64,000 nucleotides of DNA from Porphyrobacter sp. (GTDB lineage: Bacteria > Pseudomonadota > Alphaproteobacteria > Sphingomonadales > Sphingomonadaceae), in NCBI GenBank assembly GCA_017744315.1, contig JAGIBN010000002.1, forward strand, positions 434,001 to 498,000, given 5' to 3'. The notes under the pieces were generated by a model. That model was not told the origin of the DNA and searched no databases. It saw nothing but the letters and a program-made list of their open reading frames with translations. Every line of letters begins with the position of its first letter. Within the stretch, counting starts at the first letter, position 1. Position numbers and translations under genes: made by a program. This document shows, one piece after another, positions 10,170 through 20,357 of the stretch.

Positions 10170-10615
10170 GACCGGTCCCCTTCGGGACCTTCAATTGCCG
10201 CCATGAGCTTGCTCCAGCGCTTTCCGGCTGTCCTGACACAAAGCACGGCCCCGACCAGCAGCGCCACGACGACAACGGCGCTTGCACCCCACGCCGTGAT
10301 CAACGGAGTAAGCGCAATGATCAGCCCGACGGTCAGTCCAATAAGGGCGAGGAAGGCCAGCACCGCCGCGATGGCGCCGAAAATGACGGCGCCCTTCGCC
10401 CGGTCCGCGACATAGGCGGCCCGGGTCTTCTGAAAGACCAGCTCAGCTTCGAGGTACGTCCTGCCGTCTTCGATCAGCGCTTCCAGGTCTTCGCGGAGCG
10501 AGCGGTCATCCGGCTCGCCGACCGCACTGTCTTGCGCCTCGTCGTCCAATGGCAATGGCACGTCCTCGTCCCGTTCGACCGGGACGAGTTCTTCCCCACC
10601 CCCCGGTTGGTTCAC
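10166..10615 (-). CDS. Phage holin / YqjE-like membrane protein
   Basis: The 149-residue protein has an acidic N-terminal tail (residues 1-45), an amphipathic helix and two transmembrane segments in hairpin arrangement (about residues 73-107 and 110-128). This is the layout of the holin-X/YqjE superfamily, which despite the name is usually chromosomal and not a phage lysis gene. Its ATG overlaps the stop of the YqjD-like gene by four bases, and its own stop overlaps the next ATG by four. Co-occurrence with a YqjD-like protein is the same as in the E. coli yqjCDEK locus. No phage genes are nearby. Confidence 0.75.
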   Translation of the reverse strand: MNQPGGGEELVPVERDEDVPLPLDDEAQDSAVGEPDDRSLREDLEALIEDGRTYLEAELVFQKTRAAYVADRAKGAVIFGAIAAVLAFLALIGLTVGLIIALTPLITAWGASAVVVVALLVGAVLCVRTAGKRWSKLMAAIEGPEGDRS

Positions 10616-11145
10616 CGCCGAAACAGACGTGCCAGCAGGAAGCCCACGCCTGCCGCGATGCCGATCGCGACGCCGGGGCTCTTGCGCACGAACTCGCGCG
10701 CGTCCTCGCCCAGCTGGTCGAGGCTCTTTTCATCGAGCGCCTGGCCGGTTTCCTGGAGCTTCTGAGATGCCGTCCGGGCATAGTCACCATACTTGGCGCC
10801 GAGGTTCTGCTCGATCGTGCCGGCATTGTCGGCGACCAAACGGCTCAGGCTTGTCAAAGCGCCGCTGGCACCCTTCTTGCCGTCATTGGCAAGTTCGGTC
10901 GCCTTGGTCTTGGCGTCAGCTGCCCAGTCGCCACCTGTAGAGCTGGCCTGGCTGCGATAGGCATTAGCCCGATCGCGTGCCTCGTTGCCCAGCGCTACAG
11001 CACCTGCGCGTGCCTCTTCGAGCGCCGCGTTGAAGCGCGACTTGGCTTCTTCGGTGTTGGAGGCCGCGAGAGTCGTGCCGTTAGTTGCGGGCTTCTTCGC
11101 CGGGCTCTTGCGCGGCTTGGCGGTGTTGGCAGCAGTCTCGGCCAT
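10612..11145 (-). CDS. YqjD/ElaB-like (DUF883-type) membrane-anchored protein
   Basis: The 177-residue protein has a Lys/Pro/Ala-rich start (KPRKSPAKKPATNGTT), a long helical middle and a C-terminal anchor (KSPGVAIGIAAGVGFLLARL) followed by basic residues RR. This anchor closely resembles the one in YqjD, ElaB and YgaM of E. coli, which are membrane proteins induced in stationary phase and reported to bind ribosomes. It is the first of four coupled genes. A GGAAC-N16-CGTT element lies about 85 bases upstream, so general-stress control is likely. Family placement comes from the architecture and the anchor, since the N-terminal part diverges. Confidence 0.75.
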   Translation of the reverse strand: MAETAANTAKPRKSPAKKPATNGTTLAASNTEEAKSRFNAALEEARAGAVALGNEARDRANAYRSQASSTGGDWAADAKTKATELANDGKKGASGALTSLSRLVADNAGTIEQNLGAKYGDYARTASQKLQETGQALDEKSLDQLGEDAREFVRKSPGVAIGIAAGVGFLLARLFRR

Positions 11146-11229
11146 GGTTTCCCTTTCCGTTCGCCCAGATACTGGGCAACTCTTATCGAATTCTTGGCGG
11201 GTTTGCGATCCCTGCCAGCTCCGGAATCG

Positions 11230-11254
11230 AACGCGGCTTGCACCTCTTGGTTCC
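11230..11254 (-). promoter_or_regulatory. EcfG-type general stress response promoter
   Basis: On the minus strand GGAAC (11254-11250) and CGTT (11233-11230) are separated by exactly 16 bases. This matches the -35/-10 consensus of the alphaproteobacterial general stress sigma factor EcfG (SigT in Caulobacter). It points into the YqjD-like operon, with its -10 element about 85 bases from the ATG at 11145. The function of that operon fits this control. Confidence 0.7.
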
Positions 11255-11302
11255 GCCGCATAGGACGCCTCGGCCCCCTCGATATTGGGGGTGTCTTATT
11301 GA

Positions 11303-12619
<1,317 letters not shown>

Positions 12620-12676
12620 CTTGCCAATCGCCAGCGCTTGACGTCTAATCTCCCGCGGGACGCGGGGGATTGGCGT

Positions 12677-14242
12677 ATGGCGTCAACTGCTTCGACCGGC
12701 GTGGTGCCCCGCACCCGCGGGGACCGTTTTCTCGACACTGTAGAACGCCTCGGAAACTCGCTGCCTGACCCGGTAGCGATCTTCGTCATCATCATTGTGA
12801 TCCTGGTGGCCGTCTCCGCTCTTGGGTCGGCCATGGGCTGGACCGCCGTAAACCCCGCGACTGGCGAAGTACTGGCAGCCAAGAGCCTGCTTTCGGAAGA
12901 GCTCGTCCGCCAGCTGCTGACCGAAATGCCGCGGACCTTCACCGGCTTTCCACCGCTGGGGCTGGTCCTGACAATCATGCTCGGGGCGGGGGTGGCGGAA
13001 AAGTCGGGTTTGCTTTCGGCCCTGATCCGCAAGGCGGTGCAGGGAATCCCCGACCGCCTCCTGTCTCCTGCAGTCATTCTGCTCGGCATGCTTACCGTGC
13101 ACGCTGTCGACGCGGGCTATCTGGTTTACGTCCCGCTCGCAGGAATCGTGTTCGCCAATGCCGGGCGCAATCCGGTGCTCGGGCTGATCCTCGGCTTCGT
13201 CGGCTGCAGTACTGGCCTCGCCGGTAACTTGCTCCCCGGGCAGTACGACGTGCTGATCCTCGGGATCACGCAAACTGGCGCGGCCCTCCTCGAGCCGAGC
13301 TGGACTATGAACCCCCTCGGCAACTGGTGGTTTCTGGTCGCGATCGCCGTAGCCTTCGTCAGTCTGGGCTGGCTCATCGCCGCCAAGATCGTCGGACCGC
13401 GCCTGGAAGCATGGAGCGGTGAGGAAAGCGAGGTCCAACCGGCGCCATCGGAGCTCACGGCCGAGGAACGCAAGGGTTTGCGCGCGGCTGGTTTGACCGC
13501 GCTCCTGGTGGGGCTGGTCACGATCGCCCTGGTGTTCACGCCCGGCTACGCCCCGCTTTACGATGCCTCGGCCGAACCCGGTGAGCGGATCGTTCCCTTC
13601 TACCGGTCGATAGCCGCGATCCTGTTTGTCCTTCTGCTCGGCTGCGGTTGGGCCTTCGGCAAGGGGGCGGGGACGATCAAGAGCCATCGCGACGTCATTC
13701 GGTTCATGGCCGAAGGGCTTGAGGGGATGCTGCCGTACCTGGTGATCGCCTTCTTCGCCGCGCACTTCGTGGCGATGTTCGGATGGTCGAACCTCGCCCC
13801 GATCACGGCCATCAACGGGTCCGAGTTCCTGCGCTCACTCAACGCGCCACCGGCCTTGCTGCTGCCAATGCTGACCACGGCGTCCGCCTGGCTCGACTTC
13901 CTGATCGCATCCGGCTCGGCCAAGTGGACCGCCATGGCCCCGGTCGCAGTGCCGATGCTGATGCTGCTCGATATCTCGCCGGAAATGACCACCGCCGCTT
14001 ATCGGGTGGGCGATACCGTGACCAACCTGATCTCGCCTCTTAATCCGTATTTCGTGCTAGTGCTGATTTATTGTCAGCGCTGGAACTCGAAGATGCGCCT
14101 CGGCACGTTGTTGTCGGCAACGTTACCCTTCGCGATCGCCTTCTACGTGGCGGGAAGCTTGATCGTCGCCACCTGGGTAGCGCTCGACTTACCCTTGGGG
14201 CCCGGAACCCGCGTCGGTTTTGAACTCGCGCAAGGCGGCTAA
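12677..14242 (+). CDS. AbgT family transporter
   Basis: Inner-membrane transporter of the AbgT family. Members take up p-aminobenzoyl-glutamate in E. coli, and others have been linked to sulfonamide export, so the substrate here is open. From the ATG at 12677 (with GGGGGA upstream) it has 521 residues. A TTG 39 bases earlier is less likely. About a dozen hydrophobic segments are visible. Family-like stretches are LPDPVAIFVIIIVILVA, LGAGVAEKSGLLSALIRK, the re-entrant region around FVGCSTGLAGNLLPG, and ASAWLDFLIASGSAKW with GDTVTNLISPLNPYF near the end. It follows eno on the same strand after 57 bases. Confidence 0.88.
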   Translation: MASTASTGVVPRTRGDRFLDTVERLGNSLPDPVAIFVIIIVILVAVSALGSAMGWTAVNPATGEVLAAKSLLSEELVRQLLTEMPRTFTGFPPLGLVLTIMLGAGVAEKSGLLSALIRKAVQGIPDRLLSPAVILLGMLTVHAVDAGYLVYVPLAGIVFANAGRNPVLGLILGFVGCSTGLAGNLLPGQYDVLILGITQTGAALLEPSWTMNPLGNWWFLVAIAVAFVSLGWLIAAKIVGPRLEAWSGEESEVQPAPSELTAEERKGLRAAGLTALLVGLVTIALVFTPGYAPLYDASAEPGERIVPFYRSIAAILFVLLLGCGWAFGKGAGTIKSHRDVIRFMAEGLEGMLPYLVIAFFAAHFVAMFGWSNLAPITAINGSEFLRSLNAPPALLLPMLTTASAWLDFLIASGSAKWTAMAPVAVPMLMLLDISPEMTTAAYRVGDTVTNLISPLNPYFVLVLIYCQRWNSKMRLGTLLSATLPFAIAFYVAGSLIVATWVALDLPLGPGTRVGFELAQGG

Positions 14243-14363
14243 ACTATCGACCAAGGACCCATCGGGGTCGACAGACGTTTCTTGCCGCAGTCGCAGTGGA
14301 ATTCTATGCAGTTCCATTGGAAACTAAAATGCGCTTCGGTCGCGCCTCACGGGAAAGCACTTC

Positions 14364-16445
14364 ATGAAAACTCGTCTCGCTGCCGCCCTCATGCTGGGCG
14401 TTGCCACTCTTACGCTCGGACCGGTCGCCTGCAACATGGCGGAAACCGAGACCGAAGCGGCGGCTCCCGGAACCGAAGTTGGCATCAACCTCCTGGCGAT
14501 GAACAAGGCGATCAAGCCCGGGGATGACTTCTACGGTTACGCCAACGAAGGTTGGATGAAGGCCAACGAGATTCCCGCCGACCGTTCGAGCATCGGGGCC
14601 TTCTGGGTCGCTGACCAGCAAACTGAGAAGAACCTTGAGGCCCTGCTCGCGGACCTCGAGAAGTCGGAGCCCGAGGCCGACACCGACGCCGCCCGCGTGA
14701 AGGCCTATTATGACGCCTTCCTCGACATCGCCACGATCGACAAACTCGGCATGGCACCGCTCCAGTCAGACCTTCAGCGGATCGCAGCGATCAAGGACAA
14801 GACGACGCTCGCTCGCATTCTGGGCGACAACGTCCGGGCCGATGTCGATCCGCTCAACGCCACCAACTTCGAAACCGAGAACTTGTTCGGCGTGTTCGTG
14901 ACCCAGGCGCTCGTTGGTGGTGAGGTCATGCCCTACATCCTCCAGGGCGGCCTCGGCATGCCCGAGCGCGAGTACTACTTGTCGTCCGAGCCGGACATGA
15001 AGGCCAACCAGGCGGCCTATCGCAAGTACATCACCGACCTGCTCACCGCGGCCGGTATTTCCGATGCGGCTGCCAAGGCCCAGCGGATTTACGACCTCGA
15101 GGTCAAGATCGCTCGCGCTCACTCCACACGCGAAGAAAGCGACGACTGGCAGGTCGCCAAGGCCGTCTGGACTCCCGCCGATTTCATTAAGAAGGCGCCG
15201 GGCCTGGACTGGAAGACCTTCTTCGATGCGGCGCAGCTCGGCAATCAGCAGAAGTTCAACGCCTATCACGCCAACGCCATTCCCAAGATCGCGGCGCTGG
15301 TCGGCTCGGAACCGCTCGACGCGTGGAAGGACTGGCTGATGTTCCATCAGATCAACCAGAACACCTCCGTCCTGCCGAGCAAGCTCGATCAGTTGAGCTT
15401 TGCCTTCTACGGCACCCAGCTGACCGGCGCCGAGCAGGCCCGGCCGCGCGAGAAGCGCGCGCTGGCCGCCGTCAACGGCAACATCGGCGACGCGCTGGGC
15501 AAGCTCTACACCGACAAATATTTCCCGGCCTCTGCCAAGGCGGAGATCCAGGCGATGGTCGAGAATATCAAGACGGCCTTTTCCAAGCGGATCGACGCCA
15601 TCGAGTGGATGGCACCTGAGACCAAGACCGAAGCCAAGGCGAAGGTGGAATCGATGGAGGTCGGCGTCGGCTATCCCGACACCTGGACCGACTATTCCTC
15701 GCTCAAGCTCGACCCGGCCACGGCCTATGCCAACAAGCAGGCGGCTGAGAAGCTGCGCTACCAGCAGCAGCTCGCCAAGATCGGTAAGCCGCTCGACAAG
15801 CGCGAGTGGTGGATGAACGCCCAGTTGGTCAACGCGGTCAACCTGCCGGTGCAGAACGCGCTCAACTTCCCGGCGGCGATCCTGCAGCCTCCGTTCTTCG
15901 ATCCCAAGGCTGACCCGGCTTTCAACTACGGGGCCGTCGGCGCGGTGATCGGGCACGAGATCAGCCACAGCTTCGACAACAACGGGGCCGAGTTCGATTC
16001 CACCGGTGCCATGCGCAACTGGTGGACCGACGCCGACCGCGCGCAGTTCGACAAGGCCGGCAAGGCCTTGGCCAGCCAGTTCAGCCTCTATGAACCGTTC
16101 CCCGGTCTCAAGGTCCGCGGCGACCTGACGCTGGGCGAAAACATCGCCGACGTTGCCGGTCTTGCGGCTGCGTACGATGCCTATCACGCTTCGCTTGGCG
16201 GCAAGCCTGCGCCCGAGATCGAAGGCTTTACCGGCGACCAGCGGTTCTTCATCGCCTATGCCCAGGCCTGGGCGACCAAGATGCGCGAAGCGGCGCTGCG
16301 CCAGCGCATCGCCACCGACGGACATGCACCGGGCCAGTACCGCGCGTTGACCGTCCGCAACCTTGACGCATGGTACGATGCGTTCGGGGTGAAGCCGGGC
16401 GACAAGCTGTACCTGTCGCCAGAGCAGCGTGTCCGCATCTGGTAA
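14364..16445 (+). CDS. M13 family zinc metallopeptidase (neprilysin/PepO-like)
   Basis: Secreted or envelope-attached endopeptidase of the M13 family. It has 693 residues. The N-terminus is a signal peptide of about 22 residues ending at Cys23 (GPVACNM). The -3 Pro makes the lipobox imperfect, so lipoprotein status is likely but not certain. The N-terminal M13 domain begins with GDDFYGYANEGWMK. Zinc ligands are His531 and His535 with catalytic Glu532 in GHEISHSFD, and the third ligand is Glu592 in LGENIADVAGL. The C-terminal VKPGDKLYLSPEQRVRIW is the typical family end. The 121 bases upstream hold no recognised operator. A hairpin follows the stop. Confidence 0.94.
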   Translation: MKTRLAAALMLGVATLTLGPVACNMAETETEAAAPGTEVGINLLAMNKAIKPGDDFYGYANEGWMKANEIPADRSSIGAFWVADQQTEKNLEALLADLEKSEPEADTDAARVKAYYDAFLDIATIDKLGMAPLQSDLQRIAAIKDKTTLARILGDNVRADVDPLNATNFETENLFGVFVTQALVGGEVMPYILQGGLGMPEREYYLSSEPDMKANQAAYRKYITDLLTAAGISDAAAKAQRIYDLEVKIARAHSTREESDDWQVAKAVWTPADFIKKAPGLDWKTFFDAAQLGNQQKFNAYHANAIPKIAALVGSEPLDAWKDWLMFHQINQNTSVLPSKLDQLSFAFYGTQLTGAEQARPREKRALAAVNGNIGDALGKLYTDKYFPASAKAEIQAMVENIKTAFSKRIDAIEWMAPETKTEAKAKVESMEVGVGYPDTWTDYSSLKLDPATAYANKQAAEKLRYQQQLAKIGKPLDKREWWMNAQLVNAVNLPVQNALNFPAAILQPPFFDPKADPAFNYGAVGAVIGHEISHSFDNNGAEFDSTGAMRNWWTDADRAQFDKAGKALASQFSLYEPFPGLKVRGDLTLGENIADVAGLAAAYDAYHASLGGKPAPEIEGFTGDQRFFIAYAQAWATKMREAALRQRIATDGHAPGQYRALTVRNLDAWYDAFGVKPGDKLYLSPEQRVRIW

Positions 16446-16450
16446 CACTG

Positions 16451-16471
16451 CTCAGACCCCAACGGTCTGAG
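16451..16471 (+). terminator. Hairpin after the M13 peptidase gene
   Basis: A perfect 8-base-pair stem (CTCAGACC and GGTCTGAG) closes a 5-base loop, starting 5 bases after the stop codon. No T run follows, so intrinsic termination is only possible, not certain. Confidence 0.5.
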
Positions 16472-16563
16472 GGTAACTGCCTGTTCCTGCGGCCCTGTCC
16501 TTCTGCTACCCTTAGAGGGCTGCAAGACGGACAGGGCCGTTGAAAGGCTGACCGAAGCGATTG

Positions 16564-18171
16564 ATGCTGTGGTTGATTGCACAATGGATCGCTGCCGGCG
16601 CCGCAGTCTTCGCCCTGGGCGTGCTGATTGTCCGTCTCGCCAATCCGCTTCCTCCGCTAGAGCCACGACCGACCTCTCGCCATTTCACCGAAACGGCTGA
16701 CACGCCTCTTGGCATAGGTGTCGCCAACATTCGCGCCGGACATGGCGCGGATTCGGGCGTTCACATGCTGATCGATGGCGACGACGCTTTCGCCGCCCGC
16801 GTCCTTCTCGCACGCGCGGCCACCCGTACTCTCGATGTGCAGTACTACATCTGGCACAAGGACCTCTCGGGTACGCTGATGCTAGAAGCCGTGCTCGACG
16901 CGGCCGAGCGGGGGGTGCGGGTGCGCATGCTGCTCGACGACAATGGCATCGCTGGGATGGATCACGTCTTAGCCGAGCTCGACCGCCATCCGAACATCGA
17001 GATCCGGCTGTTCAATCCCTTCGTCATCCGCCGTCCGAAGATGATCGGCTACGCCACGGACTTCTTCCGCCTCAATCGGCGCATGCACAACAAGGGCATC
17101 ATCGCCGACAACCAGGCCGTCGTGATTGGCGGGCGCAACGTGGGCGACGAGTACTTTTCCGCAGCCGAGGGCGGCCTGTTCGCGGACCTCGATGTGCTCG
17201 CCATCGGGCCGGTGGTCGATCACGTCTCGGCGGATTTCGACCGCTATTGGGCCAGCCAGTCTGCCTATCCCGTCGAGCGCATCCTCTCTCCGCCGTCGGA
17301 TTCATATCCCGACATCATCCACCGCGACGCTTCAATAGTCGAAACGAACGCTTCAGCCCGCGAGTACGTCGCGGCGATTAAGGACCTGCCGTTCATCGCC
17401 CAGGTCCTGGACGGAACCCTGCCGTTCGCCTGGGCGCCCGTGCGGATGCTGAGCGATGATCCGGCGAAGGGCGTGGGCAAGGGCAGGGAAGACGGGCTCC
17501 TGATGAACACGCTGCACAAAGCCGTGGGTGATCCGAACAAGGAACTGCGCATTATCTCCGGCTACTTCGTACCCACCCAGGCCGGTGTCGACGAACTCGG
17601 GCTCCTCGCCGCACGTGGCATCGATACGGCGGTTTTCACCAACGCCTTCGAGGCCAGCGACGTGTGGATCGTCCACGCCGGTTACGCGCACTATCGGCGC
17701 GAGATGTTGGAGAAGGGCGTTCGTCTGTTCGAGATGCGCGCCAGTGCGGTGGAGGGGATCAGGGATCGCCGGCGGCGCCTTACCGCGATGGGTTCAGGCA
17801 GCGGTCGTCGGTCGGACGGCGGACCGGTTCTGCGTTCGTCCGCGACGACACTTCATGCCAAGACCTTTGCGGTTGATCGGGAGAAGTTGTTCATCGGATC
17901 GTTCAACTTCGATCCGCGCTCGATGCACCTCAACACCGAGCAGGGCTTTGTGATCGAGAGCGCCGCTCTCGCGGGAGCGGTCTCGGATTCGTTCGACAGC
18001 TTGATCCCGACCAACGCCTACCAGCTCGTCCTTGGGGACGACGGCGAACTCAACTGGATAGAACGCCGCGACGGCCTCACCATCGTCCACACGAAGGAGC
18101 CGGGAACGACCCCGTTCCAGCGAGGCGGGATCTGGCTCTTGTCCCACTTGCCGATCGAGTGGCTGCTATAG
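16564..18171 (+). CDS. Phospholipase D family protein (cardiolipin synthase C-like)
   Basis: Member of the PLD superfamily with two HKD motifs. Likely reactions are phosphatidyl transfer such as cardiolipin synthesis, or phospholipid hydrolysis. It has 535 residues from the ATG at 16564; a TTG directly before it could also serve. One N-terminal membrane segment (residues 2-25) anchors it in the inner membrane. The first motif is His175-x-Lys177-x4-Asp182 (HNKGIIAD), followed by VVIGGRNVGDEYF. The second is at about residue 431 (HAKTFAVD), followed by LFIGSFNFDPRS. The ClsC/YmdC branch is the closest recognised layout. It ends 6 bases from the convergent pit gene. Confidence 0.9.
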   Translation: MLWLIAQWIAAGAAVFALGVLIVRLANPLPPLEPRPTSRHFTETADTPLGIGVANIRAGHGADSGVHMLIDGDDAFAARVLLARAATRTLDVQYYIWHKDLSGTLMLEAVLDAAERGVRVRMLLDDNGIAGMDHVLAELDRHPNIEIRLFNPFVIRRPKMIGYATDFFRLNRRMHNKGIIADNQAVVIGGRNVGDEYFSAAEGGLFADLDVLAIGPVVDHVSADFDRYWASQSAYPVERILSPPSDSYPDIIHRDASIVETNASAREYVAAIKDLPFIAQVLDGTLPFAWAPVRMLSDDPAKGVGKGREDGLLMNTLHKAVGDPNKELRIISGYFVPTQAGVDELGLLAARGIDTAVFTNAFEASDVWIVHAGYAHYRREMLEKGVRLFEMRASAVEGIRDRRRRLTAMGSGSGRRSDGGPVLRSSATTLHAKTFAVDREKLFIGSFNFDPRSMHLNTEQGFVIESAALAGAVSDSFDSLIPTNAYQLVLGDDGELNWIERRDGLTIVHTKEPGTTPFQRGGIWLLSHLPIEWLL

Positions 18172-18177
18172 CGCCGC

Positions 18178-19191
18178 TCAGAACAGTCGGGTGAGAAGGT
18201 AAAACAGCGCGCCGACCACGCCCGAGGCCGGGATGGTGATTATCCAGGCAACCATCACGTTGCGCGCAATGCCCCAACGGACCGAAGACGCGCGCCGGGC
18301 CACGCCCGCGCCGATGATCGAACCGGTGATCGTATGGGTGGTCGACACCGGAATGCCGAGCGTCGAGGCGGAGAACACCACTATCGAGCCGGCCAGCGAC
18401 GCGCTGAAGCCTTGGTGCTGCGAGAGCTTGGTGATGCGCGATCCCATCGTCTCGATGATCTTCCAGCCACCGGTCATCGTGCCGAGCGCGATGGCGATGT
18501 AGCAGGAGATCGCGACCCAGTGGGGCACTTCGAATTCGCCGTGGAGATTGCCCGTCGAATAGAGCAGCACGGTGATGATTCCCATGGTCTTCTGGGCGTC
18601 GTTCAACCCGTGGCTGAGCGAATAGGCTGCGGACGAGACCAGGTGCAGACCGCGAAAGGTTCGCTCGGCATTGGCAGCCGTGGCCTTTTGTAGACCCCAG
18701 CTACTGGCGAGCATGACGAACATCGCCAGGAACATGCCGATCGTCGGTGAGAGCACGATGGCGAGCAGGGTCTTGTTGAGGCCTGACCACTGGATCCCCT
18801 CGATCCCAGCATGCGCGACACCGGCGCCCACGAGACCGCCGACAAGCGCGTGGCTGCTCGATGAGGGAATGCCCTTGAGCCAGGTGACGACATTCCAGAA
18901 CATTGCCCCGATCAGCGCCCCGAAGATCACCGCCGGGGTGACGACATCCTTGTCGATCAAGCCCTTGCCGATGGTTTCGGCCACCGCGTGCAAGCTCGGG
19001 ATTGCGATGGTGAGGAAATAGGCGGCGAAGTTGAAGAACGCCGCGAACAGCACCGCCTTGACCGGCGATAGCAGCCGCGTGGCCACCACGGTCGCGATCG
19101 AGTTCGCGGCATCGTGGAGCCCATTGAGGAAGTCGAACGCCAGCGCGACCAGGATGAGGCCGACGAGGAGCGGAAAAGCCAGTTCGTGCAT
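18178..19191 (-). CDS. pit: Inorganic phosphate transporter, PiT family
   Basis: Low-affinity phosphate/cation symporter in the inner membrane. It has 337 residues and about ten hydrophobic segments. The two inverted family signatures are LNGLHDAANSIATVVATR near residue 23 and SLSHGLNDAQKTMG near residue 193. Also conserved are PSSSSHALVGGLVGAG and GIPVSTTHTITGSIIGAG. It follows the Nudix-DUF47 gene by 14 bases and is surely co-transcribed. In Sinorhizobium meliloti the equivalent DUF47-type gene and pit form an operon repressed by PhoB, which fits the PHO-box-like repeat upstream here. Confidence 0.96.
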   Translation of the reverse strand: MHELAFPLLVGLILVALAFDFLNGLHDAANSIATVVATRLLSPVKAVLFAAFFNFAAYFLTIAIPSLHAVAETIGKGLIDKDVVTPAVIFGALIGAMFWNVVTWLKGIPSSSSHALVGGLVGAGVAHAGIEGIQWSGLNKTLLAIVLSPTIGMFLAMFVMLASSWGLQKATAANAERTFRGLHLVSSAAYSLSHGLNDAQKTMGIITVLLYSTGNLHGEFEVPHWVAISCYIAIALGTMTGGWKIIETMGSRITKLSQHQGFSASLAGSIVVFSASTLGIPVSTTHTITGSIIGAGVARRASSVRWGIARNVMVAWIITIPASGVVGALFYLLTRLF

Positions 19192-19205
19192 GGCGTGTCA
19201 GCCTG

Positions 19206-20327
19206 TCAGGCGTGTTCGATCACGATGCCGTCGATCTCGTCGGCCACGTCCTCAAAGGCGTCAGTGATCCGCTCGAGGTGCTTGTAGACCTCGCGATCGG
19301 TCACGAACTGCAGGGTGTTGCTGGTACCATGCTCGCGCAGGGCGCGTTTCAGGCCGGCCGCGTGGATGGCGTCAGCGTGGCTTTCCATGCGCACCAGGCG
19401 CTCGGTCAGCTCGTGAAGGCGGCCGGCGTTCCTGCCGACATCGCGTAGCAGCGGAATGGCTTCGGCAGTGACACGGGCCGCGTCGACGATGATCGCGACC
19501 ATGTCCTTCATTTCCTGCGGGATCGCCTTCACCTCGTAGAGGCCGATGGCGTTGGCGGTCGCCTGCATCTCGTCCACGGTGTCGTCCATCGCGCTGATCA
19601 GCGAGGCGATCGATCCGCGGTCGAACGGGGTGAGGAACGTCTGGCGTACCGTCTGCAGGACCGTGCGGTTCAGTTCATCCGCGTCATGCTCACGCTCGTT
19701 GATCTCGCGGATGTGATCCGGCTCGGTCGGGTTGTCGAGCAGGCGCGCCGTGGCATCCGCCGCGGCGAGGATGATCGCCGCGTGGGCTTCGAACATCTCG
19801 AAGAAGTTGCCTGTCTTGGGAAGCAGGCGTTGGAACCAGCCAAACATGGTATCCATCCTTGATTTGCGGACTACGGTATCGAGCAGGCTTGCTCGCCGGG
19901 CCGCGGCCTTGAATTCGGCCGGGGCGAAAGATTTGATAAGATTGCGAAGGTCTTCCTCTTCGACGACCTCAGCGGCTTCGTTGAGACTGAACCAGCGCCG
20001 CTCGCGCTCGTGCTGTTCTTTCCAGCTGGCGAGCTCTTCGGTGACGGCGAGGGGAAAGACATCGACGTCCAGCATAAGCGTGGCGCCGTTGCGCTGCCGC
20101 TTGCGGTAGCGGTAGCTGCCAAGCGGCGTGGGACACGCAGCTCCGCGGACACCGGCCTCGTCCTCAGCTTCCTTCGCGGCGCTTACGTGAGGCGCATCGC
20201 CGCTCGTATTCCCTTTGGGAATCACCCAACGCCCCCGCGAACCGCGCGTCGTCACCAGCATCAGCCGGACAGGCGAATCCGCCGCCGGTCCCTCGATGAG
20301 GTAAGGCAAGGCTGCAATCTGGCGAAT
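19206..20327 (-). CDS. Nudix hydrolase fused to a DUF47 (PhoU-like) protein
   Basis: One uninterrupted frame carries two domains. Residues 1-145 are a Nudix domain: RQIAALPY start, WVIPKGN, then a degenerate Nudix box ending KEAEDEAGVRG, with R to K, E to D and one residue fewer in the first spacer. From about residue 160 comes a DUF47/PhoU-like helical protein starting MFGWFQRLLPKTGNFFEMFE. DUF47 proteins usually accompany Pit and are thought to regulate it. The conserved RQIAALPY lies upstream of the first ordinary start (TTG at 20309). I therefore propose ATT at 20327, which has AGGAGG 8 bases before it. An internal ATG at 19847, with AAGGA upstream, could yield DUF47 alone. Confidence 0.8.
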   Translation of the reverse strand: MRQIAALPYLIEGPAADSPVRLMLVTTRGSRGRWVIPKGNTSGDAPHVSAAKEAEDEAGVRGAACPTPLGSYRYRKRQRNGATLMLDVDVFPLAVTEELASWKEQHERERRWFSLNEAAEVVEEEDLRNLIKSFAPAEFKAAARRASLLDTVVRKSRMDTMFGWFQRLLPKTGNFFEMFEAHAAIILAAADATARLLDNPTEPDHIREINEREHDADELNRTVLQTVRQTFLTPFDRGSIASLISAMDDTVDEMQATANAIGLYEVKAIPQEMKDMVAIIVDAARVTAEAIPLLRDVGRNAGRLHELTERLVRMESHADAIHAAGLKRALREHGTSNTLQFVTDREVYKHLERITDAFEDVADEIDGIVIEHA

Positions 20328-20357
20328 GGGTTGGGCCTCCTGTTGCGCAGCCGCTTA

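Noticed and set aside
10166..10615. Prophage lysis gene (holin)
   Set aside because: The holin-like family name is misleading. There are no phage genes nearby, and it is coupled to YqjD-like genes.
14766..16448. 560-codon open frame on the minus strand
   Set aside because: Antisense to the M13 peptidase gene, which has intact catalytic motifs.
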